Source: Acidobacteriota bacterium (GTDB lineage Bacteria > Acidobacteriota > Terriglobia > Terriglobales > Acidobacteriaceae). Taken from it: a stretch of 12,102 nucleotides of DNA. Under the pieces are notes generated by a model. It ran no database searches, was not told the DNA's origin, and saw only the letters and a program-made list of their open reading frames with translations. The position numbers and the translations under genes are program-made. The stretch lies in NCBI GenBank assembly GCA_025353435.1, contig JANXQR010000704.1, forward strand, positions 1 through 12,102, in the 5' to 3' direction. Every line of letters starts with the position of its first letter. The first letter of the stretch is position 1. Below are positions 1 to 6,665 of the stretch, in pieces.

Positions 1-2514
1 TCAGTTAACCGCGAGACGGGCCGGGTTTCATTCGCCGACGCTGCAGGAAAGCAGTTACTCGCCGAAGTAGATGGCAGTCGCAGGGTTGAGGCGGCGAGCG
101 TGCTGGGTGAGCAGACGTATCATGCGCAGCAGAAGTGGATGACGCAGGATGAGTCGCTATTTGGATTAGGGCAGATGCAGTTAGGTATCGTCGATGTAAA
201 GGGATACGATATTGACCTTTGGCAGCATAACACTAACATCGCTGTGCCGTTCCTCGTCTCATCGAAGGGCTATGGAATTCTGTGGGATAACAACTCGTAT
301 ACGCGCTTTGGCGATCTGCGGCAGTTTGAGGCGATTCCGCCGGCGAACCTACTGGACGCGAATGGGAATGCGGGTGGATTGACCGTTGCCGCGCTTGATG
401 GCTCCGAGGCGCCGCACCAGGTGGCGGACATTTCCGTGCGCATGCGGCTCAATCGTGAACAGAAGGATCATCCTGAAACGGCGGCAGGGACATGGAAGCT
501 AAAAGCGCAGTCGTGGAGCGGGTCGGTGCTTGCTCCGGAGACGGGCGACTATCAATTTCAGGCTTACTCGAATGGCGGCATCAAGGTGTGGTTCGATGGG
601 AAGTTAGTGATGAGTCACTGGCGGCAGAACTGGCTCACTTCGAACGACCAGGTGAAGGTTCATTTGGAGAAGGATCGTAAGTACGCGATCCGAATTGAGA
701 ATGATCCGGAGCAGCAGAACACGCTTGACTTGTTGTGGAAGACTCCGGCTGCGGATAGTGATACTTCATTCTGGAGCGAGGTTGCGGATGGCGTGGATTA
801 CTACTTTGTCTACGGACCCGCGATTGACAAGGTGATTGGTGGCTACCGTTTGCTTACAGGGAAAGCGACTATGCTTCCTAACTGGGCATTTGGGTTATGG
901 CAATCGCGGCAGAGATACGAGACGGCGGGGCAGTCGCTTGATGTGGTGAAGCAGTTTCGCGAACGCAAGATTCCGTTCGATAACATCGTGCAGGACTGGC
1001 AGTATTGGCGGCCAGACTCGTGGGGCTCACATGAGTTTGACGCTACGCGTTTTCCCGATCCTGACCAATGGATCAAAGACATTCACGCGCAGCATGCGCA
1101 CTTGATGATATCGGTGTGGGGTAAGTTCAATCCGAATACGGCTAACTCTAAGGAGATGGATGGGCACGGATTTCTGTATAAGCCGAACCTCAACGAGCAC
1201 ACTCTTGATTGGATTGGGCAGCCGTACACGTTTTATGACGCATTCAATCCGGGGGCGCGCAAGCTGTTTTGGGAGCAGGTGAATACGCGGTTGTTTTCGA
1301 AGGGGATTGATGCGTGGTGGATGGATGCGACGGAGCCGGATTTGCTGCCATCGCCGCCGCCGCGGGAGGGGCAGCAGACGCATATGAACCCGACGTTTAT
1401 GGGCTCGGGCTCGCGAATGCTCAATGGTTATGCGCTTGAGAACAGCCTTGGTGTGTATACGGGACAGCGCGAGGCTGCGCCGAACCAGAGGGTGTTTATC
1501 CTGACACGGTCGGGATTTGCGGGGCAGCAGCGTTACTCAGCGCCGGTGTGGTCGGGCGATATTACTTCGACGTGGACTGCGATGGCCAAGCAAATTCCGG
1601 CAGGGCTGGGGGCGAGTATTTCCGGCCTTCCTTATTGGACGATGGATACCGGGGGATATACGATGCAGCGCCGGTTCGCGCAAGAGCCCATGAAGGCTGA
1701 GGATGAGGACGAGTGGCGTGAGTTGAACGCGCGGTGGTTTGAGCTGTCGACGTTTACTCCGATACTGAGAGTGCATGGCGAATTGCGGCAGCGCGAGATG
1801 TGGATGATGGGCGATAACTCGCCGGCTTATAACGCCGAGTTGAAGTACGACCGGCTTCGGTATGCGCTGATGCCTTATATCTACTCGCTGGCGGGATGGA
1901 CCACGCAGAAGGATTACACCATCATGCGTCCGCTGGTGATGGATTTCGCCAACGACCAGACGGGGCGCGGATTGACGGACGAATTCATGTTTGGACCGGC
2001 ATTGCTGGTTGCGCCGATTACACATTACAAGGAGCGCGCGCGGAATGTGTATCTGCCGATGGGATCGCAATGGTATGACTATTGGACTGGAAAGGTGGTT
2101 GCGGCGGGCGCGGTTGCGGCGCAGGCTCCTTATGATGAGATTCCGCTGTTCGTGCGTGCGGGCTCCATCATTCCTTACGGACCAGAGCAGCAATATGTGA
2201 ATGAGAAGCCTGGCGATCCGATCACGCTGTTTGTGTATGCGGGGGCCGATGGCGAGTTTACGCTGTACGAGGACCAAGGGACTACGTTCGATTACGAGAA
2301 GGGTGCGTTTGCGCAGATTCCCATGCACTGGAATGACAAGGCGCGGACGTTGACATTCGGCCAGCGCACGGGTGGGTTCGAGGGCATGTTGCACGATCGC
2401 ACGTTCAAAGTTGTATTGGTGTCCAAGGGCAACCCTGCGACGTTCTCGGCGGGAGCAGCGCCTGTTGCGACGGTGAAATACACGGGAGCGCAGGTCCAGA
2501 TCAAGGTCAAGTGA
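1..2514 (+). CDS. GH31 alpha-xylosidase/alpha-glucosidase with PA14 insert (5' partial)
   Basis: The reading frame is open from base 1, so the gene begins before the window; 837 codons are visible. A GTG at 100 is only an internal in-frame codon, because the preceding residues already look like the N-terminal beta-sandwich of GH31. Visible order: N-terminal mutarotase-like domain, a PA14 domain inserted at about residues 165-252 (WSGSVLAPETGDY, then FDGKLV), the (beta/alpha)8 barrel from about 288 to 670, then C-terminal beta domains. The catalytic nucleophile is the first Asp of WWMDATEPD (codon 1324-1326) and the acid/base Asp lies in VWSGD (codon 1558-1560). PA14-bearing GH31 enzymes are known as xyloglucan alpha-xylosidases that remove alpha-xylosyl residues from plant oligosaccharides; periplasmic or secreted location is inferred, since the signal region is outside the window. 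The exact substrate (xyloside or glucoside) is not proved by sequence. About 100 N-terminal residues are probably missing. Confidence 0.93.
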   Translation, partial: SVNRETGRVSFADAAGKQLLAEVDGSRRVEAASVLGEQTYHAQQKWMTQDESLFGLGQMQLGIVDVKGYDIDLWQHNTNIAVPFLVSSKGYGILWDNNSYTRFGDLRQFEAIPPANLLDANGNAGGLTVAALDGSEAPHQVADISVRMRLNREQKDHPETAAGTWKLKAQSWSGSVLAPETGDYQFQAYSNGGIKVWFDGKLVMSHWRQNWLTSNDQVKVHLEKDRKYAIRIENDPEQQNTLDLLWKTPAADSDTSFWSEVADGVDYYFVYGPAIDKVIGGYRLLTGKATMLPNWAFGLWQSRQRYETAGQSLDVVKQFRERKIPFDNIVQDWQYWRPDSWGSHEFDATRFPDPDQWIKDIHAQHAHLMISVWGKFNPNTANSKEMDGHGFLYKPNLNEHTLDWIGQPYTFYDAFNPGARKLFWEQVNTRLFSKGIDAWWMDATEPDLLPSPPPREGQQTHMNPTFMGSGSRMLNGYALENSLGVYTGQREAAPNQRVFILTRSGFAGQQRYSAPVWSGDITSTWTAMAKQIPAGLGASISGLPYWTMDTGGYTMQRRFAQEPMKAEDEDEWRELNARWFELSTFTPILRVHGELRQREMWMMGDNSPAYNAELKYDRLRYALMPYIYSLAGWTTQKDYTIMRPLVMDFANDQTGRGLTDEFMFGPALLVAPITHYKERARNVYLPMGSQWYDYWTGKVVAAGAVAAQAPYDEIPLFVRAGSIIPYGPEQQYVNEKPGDPITLFVYAGADGEFTLYEDQGTTFDYEKGAFAQIPMHWNDKARTLTFGQRTGGFEGMLHDRTFKVVLVSKGNPATFSAGAAPVATVKYTGAQVQIKVK

Positions 2515-2607
2515 TACGGCCGCTCTCCATCTGAGCGCATTCCACGCTGTGCAGCGCAAGGAGATTGCCATCAATCACCAATTGGATCCGGTCGATTTAG
2601 CCGGACT

Positions 2608-2635
2608 CAGGACCTGGCCAACAGGACCTGGCCAA
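2608..2635. repeat. Perfect 14-bp tandem direct repeat (two copies)
   Basis: CAGGACCTGGCCAA occurs at 2608-2621 and again immediately at 2622-2635 with no spacer or mismatch. It lies in non-coding DNA about 95 bases after the glycosidase stop. Two exact copies back to back suggest a recent slippage duplication. The unit contains CCTGG and TGGCCA, but I do not recognise it as a protein-binding site. Confidence 0.9.
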
Positions 2636-2994
2636 TGAGTATTCTCCAAAAGTGAGCAATACAGGACAGTCCTTCACACACGTTAATGCGATTCTTAAAA
2701 ATACCTGTGCCTTTCTGCTGAGCCGAACTTTTGGATGTTCCATTTGAGCCAAGTGCGCTCTCCCAGTCCGGGCCGTCGTGAATATCGATGAGCCCGACAC
2801 CATTGCAGCAGACCTAAGGGAAGCGATTACAGCCATTTGCGTCTAGCCGAACCCCAGAATCAGGCGCCAGATATGCGACTGAAAAGGCGCTCGATTGTTG
2901 CCGCGACGTGTCGTGCCGCCGTTGACCTAGTTGGATCGCTAGAGGGACGAGTTCTGAGGCGAGTAGCATAAGGAATAAGGTTGGTTGGTTCTCC

Positions 2995-3003
2995 GGAAAG
3001 GAG
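2995..3003 (+). promoter_or_regulatory. Ribosome binding site of the sensor kinase
   Basis: GGAAAGGAG is a strong Shine-Dalgarno sequence. Its end is 12 bases before the ATG at 3016 and only 3 bases before an in-frame TTG at 3007. Neither spacing is ideal. I chose ATG because it is the stronger codon, but the TTG start would only add three residues. Confidence 0.7.
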
Positions 3004-3015
3004 TGATTGGTTACG

Positions 3016-5103
3016 ATGGAATATTCGAATCTCAAATCGTTGCTCCGCCGGGTGATTATCGTTCCCGTGTTGGTGACTGCAGCCCTTGCTGGATTGCTCT
3101 TGTGGGAGACATTCGACATGAATCGATCCTTGGAGTGGGTTGATCATACCGATAGGGTTCTCGACCAATCCGGGCATCTACTCAGTTTGCTGGTTGATAT
3201 GGAATCCGCGAAGCACGGATACATCGTAACCGGCGACGAGACGTTCCTTGGCCCCTACGTTGAGGGCACGAAACGATTCGACTCTGAATTCCAAGCCTTG
3301 AATCAGTTGGTGGATAATAGCCCCTTGCAGCAAGAGAAGCTGAAGCAAGTCTATGCCGGCTATCAGGATGCTGAGGAGTATGACAGCCGGATTATTGCTC
3401 TTCGCCGAGCGGGAGAGGCCGACCCTTCTCTGATTGAGAACCAGCTAAGAGAAGACAAGTTGGATACGCTTCGAAAGCAGGTTGCAGAATTTCAGGTTGT
3501 AGAAGCAACTCTGCGTATCGGGCGCGTTGAAGCCGCGCACCGGCGATGGACCTTGATGGTAACGAGCTGTCTTCTTCTCGGCTTGGGGTCTGGGGTCTTT
3601 CTGGCACAGTTCACTCGTCGTCACATCAAGAGAATGGGTGACAAGCTTTTGCAGAGCGAAGAGCGCTGGACTGCGACCCTGGGCAGCATTGGCGAGGCAG
3701 TTATCGCAACGGACAGCGAGGCGCGAATTACTTTTCTCAACCCGGTGGCCGCTGCTCTAACCGGATGGCAAGCGGAGGAGGCTTTAAACCAACCTATCGG
3801 GAATGTGCTCAAGCTCCTCAGTGAAGAGTCTGGAACGACAGTGGACAATGAAGTGCTCCGCGTGCTCAAAGAAAAGCAGATTCTGGCCGTGGCCAACCAT
3901 GTGGACCTGGTCACCAGGGACGGCCGGGAAATTTCTGTTGAGCACAGTGCTGCGCCCATTCTCGCGGGCGAAGGAAGAGTCATTGGCGTGGTGCTGGTGT
4001 TTCGCGACGTTTCGGAGAGGCGGCAGGAGCAGATGGAGACTGCCGAGCAGGCTGCACTGCTTGAACTCACGCAGGACTCGGTGTTTGTGATCGACATGGA
4101 GGGAAGGGTCCTCTTTTGGAGCCGCGGGGCAGAGGCCATGATGGGGTATACGAAAGCCCAGGCCGCAGGCAAAATCGCGCACGACCTGCTCTGCATTGAG
4201 TTTCCGAAGCCGTTTACCGAGATAATAGCTGAACTGATGCAGGTGGGACATTGGGAGGGAGACCTCATCAATATCGCTCAAGACGGCAGGCGCGTTGTGG
4301 TTTCCGGTCGCTGGGCATTGCAACAGGGCGAGCGCGGTGAGCCACCACGAGTATTGGTCGTCAACAGCGATATCACTGCACGGAAGCGGGGCGAAGAGAC
4401 GCTGGTATTGCAAAGAGAACAACTGCGGGCGCTGGCTGAACGTCTGCAGCTGGTGCGTGAAGAGGATCGCAAGAAGGTTGCCCGAGACCTTCACGATCAA
4501 ATCGGTCAGATTCTGACCGCGATCAAGATGGATTTGATGTGGATGACGCGCCATCTACCGGAGTCGGAGGGCGTTGTCCTTGCTCGACTGAAGGAATCGA
4601 TCCAGTCGATGAATGATGGTGTCAAAGTGGTGCGGACAATCTGCAGCGGGCTGCGGCCTGGAGTACTGGATGACCTTGGCCTGGCGGCGGCCATTGAATG
4701 GCAGGCAAGCGAGTTTGTTTCCCGCAATGGGGTCCTCTGCCAGGTCACAGTTCCGCCCGCGGATTTACACTTGGATGGCGACCGGGCGACGGCGACCTTC
4801 AGAATCTTCCAGGAGTGCCTGACCAATGTGATCCGGCACGCACAGGCAAAGTCGGTGCGGGTTGACCTGTCCCATGAAGGTGAAAATATCGTCCTGGTTG
4901 TGGAGGACGACGGAATAGGCTTCTCTGAATCTGGCATATCGAACAGGTTTGGGTCTTTGGGACTGCTGGGTATGAAAGAACGAGCACAGTTCTGCGGCGG
5001 CGACGTAGTGATCTCCAGTTCCCCCGGTAACGGGACAACGGTTACTGTCCGCGTTCCGGTGGATATTCCGCGCGCCGAGAGGACCGAAGTATGCACATCC
5101 TGA
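3016..5103 (+). CDS. CHASE3-PAS-PAS sensor histidine kinase, NarL type
   Basis: Membrane sensor kinase of about 695 residues that would autophosphorylate on His and pass phosphate to the regulator encoded next. Order from the ATG: TM helix 1 (about 13-31), an extracytoplasmic CHASE3-like helical sensor (about 35-170, with MESAKHGYIVTGDETFL), TM helix 2 (about 178-200), PAS 1 (about 215-330), PAS 2 (about 345-450), HisKA_3 dimerisation domain with the phospho-acceptor His 493 in ARDLHDQIGQ (codon 4492-4494), and a HATPase_c domain (about 590-690) with N box ECLTNVIRHA, G1 box DDGIGF and G2 box GLLGMKER. All catalytic elements look intact. The stop overlaps the next gene by 13 bp, which suggests translational coupling. 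The signal is unknown; no haem, FAD or metal ligand motif is evident in the PAS domains. An alternative TTG start at 3007 would add three residues. Confidence 0.95.
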   Translation: MEYSNLKSLLRRVIIVPVLVTAALAGLLLWETFDMNRSLEWVDHTDRVLDQSGHLLSLLVDMESAKHGYIVTGDETFLGPYVEGTKRFDSEFQALNQLVDNSPLQQEKLKQVYAGYQDAEEYDSRIIALRRAGEADPSLIENQLREDKLDTLRKQVAEFQVVEATLRIGRVEAAHRRWTLMVTSCLLLGLGSGVFLAQFTRRHIKRMGDKLLQSEERWTATLGSIGEAVIATDSEARITFLNPVAAALTGWQAEEALNQPIGNVLKLLSEESGTTVDNEVLRVLKEKQILAVANHVDLVTRDGREISVEHSAAPILAGEGRVIGVVLVFRDVSERRQEQMETAEQAALLELTQDSVFVIDMEGRVLFWSRGAEAMMGYTKAQAAGKIAHDLLCIEFPKPFTEIIAELMQVGHWEGDLINIAQDGRRVVVSGRWALQQGERGEPPRVLVVNSDITARKRGEETLVLQREQLRALAERLQLVREEDRKKVARDLHDQIGQILTAIKMDLMWMTRHLPESEGVVLARLKESIQSMNDGVKVVRTICSGLRPGVLDDLGLAAAIEWQASEFVSRNGVLCQVTVPPADLHLDGDRATATFRIFQECLTNVIRHAQAKSVRVDLSHEGENIVLVVEDDGIGFSESGISNRFGSLGLLGMKERAQFCGGDVVISSSPGNGTTVTVRVPVDIPRAERTEVCTS

Positions 5104-5720
5104 TCGCGGATGACCACGCGGTGGTGCGCCGAGGCCTGCGAGAGATCCTGGCCGATGCTCTTCCAGACGCCGACTTTTCCGAAGCCAGTGACGGAGATGA
5201 AGTGCTGAGCCGTCTCGGGAAATCCCAAACTTCTCTGCTGGTGTTGGATATCAGTATGCCTGGGCGCAGCGGGATGGACGTTCTGAGGGATGTAAAACAC
5301 CAATTCCCGCGGCTACCGGTGATCATACTGAGTTACCAACCGGAAGAGCAGTACGCCGTGCGCTGCCTCCGGGCCGGCGCAGCTGCCTATATCAGCAAAG
5401 AAAGTGCTTCAGAAGAGTTGGCTTTCGCGACGAAAAAGATACTGGGCGGCGGTCGCTACATCAGTTCCAGCCAGGCTGAGAAGCTGATCGCCAACCTGGA
5501 TGAGCCCACCGACAAGCCCTTGCATGAGGCGCTCTCAGACCGGGAGCACGAAGTAATGAAGATGATTGCCGCCGGTGTCCCCTTGACGGAAATTGGGGAA
5601 AGACTCCATGTCAGCGTAAAGACCATCAGCAGCTATCGGGCCCGGATAATGGAAAAGATGCAAATGAAGAGTAATGCTGAACTTACCCGTTACGCAATGA
5701 CGCATAGCCTGATCGACTAG
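5091..5720 (+). CDS. NarL/FixJ-family response regulator
   Basis: 209-residue DNA-binding regulator, the likely partner of the overlapping sensor kinase. The receiver domain (about 1-120) has the acidic pair D7-D8, phospho-acceptor D53 in VLDISMPG, the conserved hydroxyl residue S81 and K103. A LuxR-type helix-turn-helix follows (about 145-205), with LSDREHEVMKMIAAG at its start and a recognition helix in VSVKTISSYRARIMEKM. The length is normal for the family. The ATG lies inside the last codons of the kinase gene (13 bp overlap), so the two proteins are probably made together. It may bind the palindromes just after its own stop and upstream of the Crp/Fnr gene; that is inference. Target genes cannot be named from the sequence. 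Confidence 0.95.
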   Translation: MHILIADDHAVVRRGLREILADALPDADFSEASDGDEVLSRLGKSQTSLLVLDISMPGRSGMDVLRDVKHQFPRLPVIILSYQPEEQYAVRCLRAGAAAYISKESASEELAFATKKILGGGRYISSSQAEKLIANLDEPTDKPLHEALSDREHEVMKMIAAGVPLTEIGERLHVSVKTISSYRARIMEKMQMKSNAELTRYAMTHSLID

Positions 5721-5732
5721 GTTGGCGTGTCG

Positions 5733-5752
5733 GTGTAGGAATAGCCCTACAC
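5733..5752. promoter_or_regulatory. Palindrome GTGTAGG-N6-CCTACAC, candidate regulator operator
   Basis: A perfect 7-bp inverted repeat, GTGTAGG (5733-5739) and CCTACAC (5746-5752), has a 6-base spacer. It starts 13 bases after the response regulator stop and lies about 108 bases before the orphan receiver gene. A related sequence with AAGG...CCTTAC follows at 5757-5773, and another with GTAAGG...CCCTACAC lies at 6501-6518. NarL-family regulators bind short inverted repeats of this kind, so it may be an operator. A weak terminator for the kinase/regulator operon is possible, but no T-run follows. Confidence 0.45.
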
Positions 5753-5756
5753 TCCA

Positions 5757-5773
5757 AAGGGAATAAACCTTAC
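5757..5773. promoter_or_regulatory. Second, imperfect AAGG...CCTTAC palindrome
   Basis: AAGG (5757-5760, followed by another G) and CCTT (5768-5771) form a short inverted repeat with a 7-base spacer, four bases after the stronger palindrome at 5733-5752. It shares the GGAATA core and the trailing CCTNAC. Tandem weak and strong sites are common in regulator-controlled promoters, but the short arms make chance quite possible. Confidence 0.3.
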
Positions 5774-5860
5774 GTGAATCACAGGGTCTGCTGATTTCAA
5801 TACCATTTGATCTCCACTAATGTAATTTCAGGTCGCATGTTGTGACCCGGCAGGTGACCG

Positions 5861-6250
5861 ATGAATATCCTAATAACAGACGATCACGCAAACGTACGTC
5901 GTAGCCTGAGAGAGCTTTTGGTGGATGCATTTCCGGGCGCTAACTTTTCCGAAGCCTCCAATGGGGACGAGGCGCTTGCACTCTTGTTCCAATCTCAGCC
6001 TGACGTACTGCTGCTCGACATCAATATGCCAGGGCGAAGCGGGTTTGAAGTGCTGAAGGACGTAAACCACATTTATCCTCAACTACCTGTGATCATGGTG
6101 AGTGTCCAGTCTGAGAGCCATTATGCGTTGCGCTGTCTGCGGGCGGGCGCGGCTGAATATGTCAACAAAGACAGCGCTTCAGAGGAACTGGTACCGGCGA
6201 TCAAGAAGATAATAGACAGCGGCGTAAAGTTCGGTCCCGGTCCGAAATAA
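5861..6250 (+). CDS. Orphan single-domain response regulator (receiver only)
   Basis: 129-residue protein consisting of one receiver domain with no output domain. It aligns without gaps to the first 120 residues of the preceding regulator at about 60% identity by eye. It keeps D7-D8, phospho-acceptor D53 (LLLDINMPG), S81 and K103, so it should be phosphorylatable. After about residue 117 the two diverge and it ends in FGPGPK before TAA. I find no remnant of a LuxR helix-turn-helix in the 300 bases that follow. AGGTGA at 5852-5857 is a plausible ribosome binding site. Stand-alone receivers in other bacteria serve as phosphate sinks, relay steps or protein-contact switches; which applies here is unknown. 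It most likely arose by duplication of its neighbour with loss of the output domain. Confidence 0.88.
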   Translation: MNILITDDHANVRRSLRELLVDAFPGANFSEASNGDEALALLFQSQPDVLLLDINMPGRSGFEVLKDVNHIYPQLPVIMVSVQSESHYALRCLRAGAAEYVNKDSASEELVPAIKKIIDSGVKFGPGPK

Positions 6251-6322
6251 GATATGAGTCGCGAAGTTCGATGAATCCGTTGGCAAAGCAACGCGTGAAC
6301 ATATCCAGGCTTCTAATTGAAA

Positions 6323-6346
6323 GGAAGGCTAGTCAATTGCCTTTCC
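6323..6346. terminator. Weak inverted repeat after the orphan receiver gene
   Basis: GGAAGGC (6323-6329) can pair with GCCTTTCC (6339-6346), with one bulged base and a 9-base loop. It lies about 75 bases after the receiver stop. No run of T follows, so intrinsic termination is doubtful; it may stabilise the transcript end or be chance. Confidence 0.2.
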
Positions 6347-6370
6347 AACATGTGAGGCCTTTATTCTGGT

Positions 6371-6441
6371 TGATGCGCGCGATTATTCGAGCTGGGAAAC
6401 CTTAGTTCTCAAAATGAGAACGTAAATCGAGACGCGCATTG
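6371..6441. promoter_or_regulatory. Nested inverted-repeat structure, possible structured RNA or operator
   Basis: Outer arms: ATGCGCG (6373-6379) plus CGATT (6380-6384) pair with AATCG (6425-6429) plus CGCGCAT (6433-6439), leaving a 3-base bulge (6430-6432). Inside lies a perfect 7-bp inverted repeat, GTTCTCA-AAA-TGAGAAC (6405-6421). Twelve outer plus seven inner pairs in 70 bases is more than expected by chance in non-coding DNA. The inner 17-bp element would also suit a dimeric repressor. It matches no riboswitch or RNA family that I recognise. Confidence 0.45.
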
Positions 6442-6500
6442 CTATTGCTCCACAGGCCACGTTGCCTATCCGCGAGCAATTATTCCACGCTCCCCCCTCC

Positions 6501-6518
6501 GTAAGGAAAACCCTACAC
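6501..6518. promoter_or_regulatory. GTAAGG...CCCTACAC element upstream of the Crp/Fnr gene
   Basis: GTAAGGAAAACCCTACAC resembles the palindrome at 5733-5752, with half-sites of AAGG and CCTA and an identical CCCTACAC right part, but one base less between the halves. It lies 148 bases before the Crp/Fnr start. A poor -35/-10 pair (TTGGTT at 6521, CAATAG at 6545, 18 bases apart) sits directly downstream, which would suit an activator site; this is weak. Confidence 0.35.
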
Positions 6519-6598
6519 AATTGGTTTGCCAAAGCCTACTACAACAATAGCCTTTGCTGGTATTCACACTTTTGATTACCCAGTATCTTGAATTTATC

Positions 6599-6631
6599 GA
6601 AGTCGCAGAAAGTGACTTCAAGTTACAACTT
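6599..6631. promoter_or_regulatory. Leader hairpin and adjoining palindrome before the Crp/Fnr gene
   Basis: GAAGTCGC (6599-6606) pairs with GTGACTTC (6612-6619) around an AGAAA loop: eight pairs, one of them G-U. It is followed at once by AAGTT-AC-AACTT (6620-6631), a 12-bp palindrome. Both end about 35 bases before the start codon, leaving the ribosome binding site (AAAGGAA, 6653-6659) free. They could be an mRNA leader structure or an autoregulatory site; neither fits the classical TGTGA-N6-TCACA or TTGAT-N4-ATCAA consensus. Confidence 0.4.
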
Positions 6632-6665
6632 CGCACTCGGTCTGTATGGCTGAAAGGAATCGATC

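Larger units (their letters stand above)
2515..3015. other. Intergenic region without recognisable gene
   Basis: About 500 bases lie between the glycosidase stop and the sensor kinase start. All frames are broken by stops or give short sequences with no family resemblance. It contains the 14-bp tandem duplication at 2608-2635 and the kinase ribosome binding site near its end. I see no convincing terminator after the glycosidase and no clear sigma-70 promoter: a TTGACC at 2922-2927 lacks a matching -10 box at the normal distance. Confidence 0.6.
6251..6665. other. Long leader/intergenic region before the Crp/Fnr gene
   Basis: About 415 bases contain no convincing gene but are rich in inverted repeats: an imperfect GGAAGGC...GCCTTTCC stem (6323-6346), a nested structure (6371-6441), a TAAGG...CCCTAC palindrome (6501-6518) and a stable hairpin (6599-6619) followed by a 12-bp palindrome (6620-6631). 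A 75-codon frame starting at 6554 overlaps the Crp/Fnr start and resembles nothing known. The region appears to carry the promoter and leader of the Crp/Fnr gene and could encode a small RNA. Confidence 0.5.

Noticed and set aside
1537..2574. 345-codon open frame on the minus strand
   Set aside because: It lies antisense within the clear GH31 gene, is rich in Arg and His as expected from a codon-biased shadow frame, and resembles no family.
2597..3177. Minus-strand frames of 79-105 codons before the sensor kinase
   Set aside because: They overlap each other and the kinase start, and show neither ribosome binding sites nor family motifs.
3784..4554. 256-codon minus-strand frame opposite the sensor kinase
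   Set aside because: Antisense shadow of conserved PAS and HisKA coding sequence, with no ribosome binding site and no family resemblance.
6571..6590. TTGAT...ATC considered as an FNR box
   Set aside because: The spacing is 8 rather than 4 bases and the right half is incomplete.
6611..6627. AGTGA...TTACA considered as a Crp box
   Set aside because: The spacer is 7 instead of 6 and both halves deviate from TGTGA/TCACA; the hairpin explains the symmetry better.
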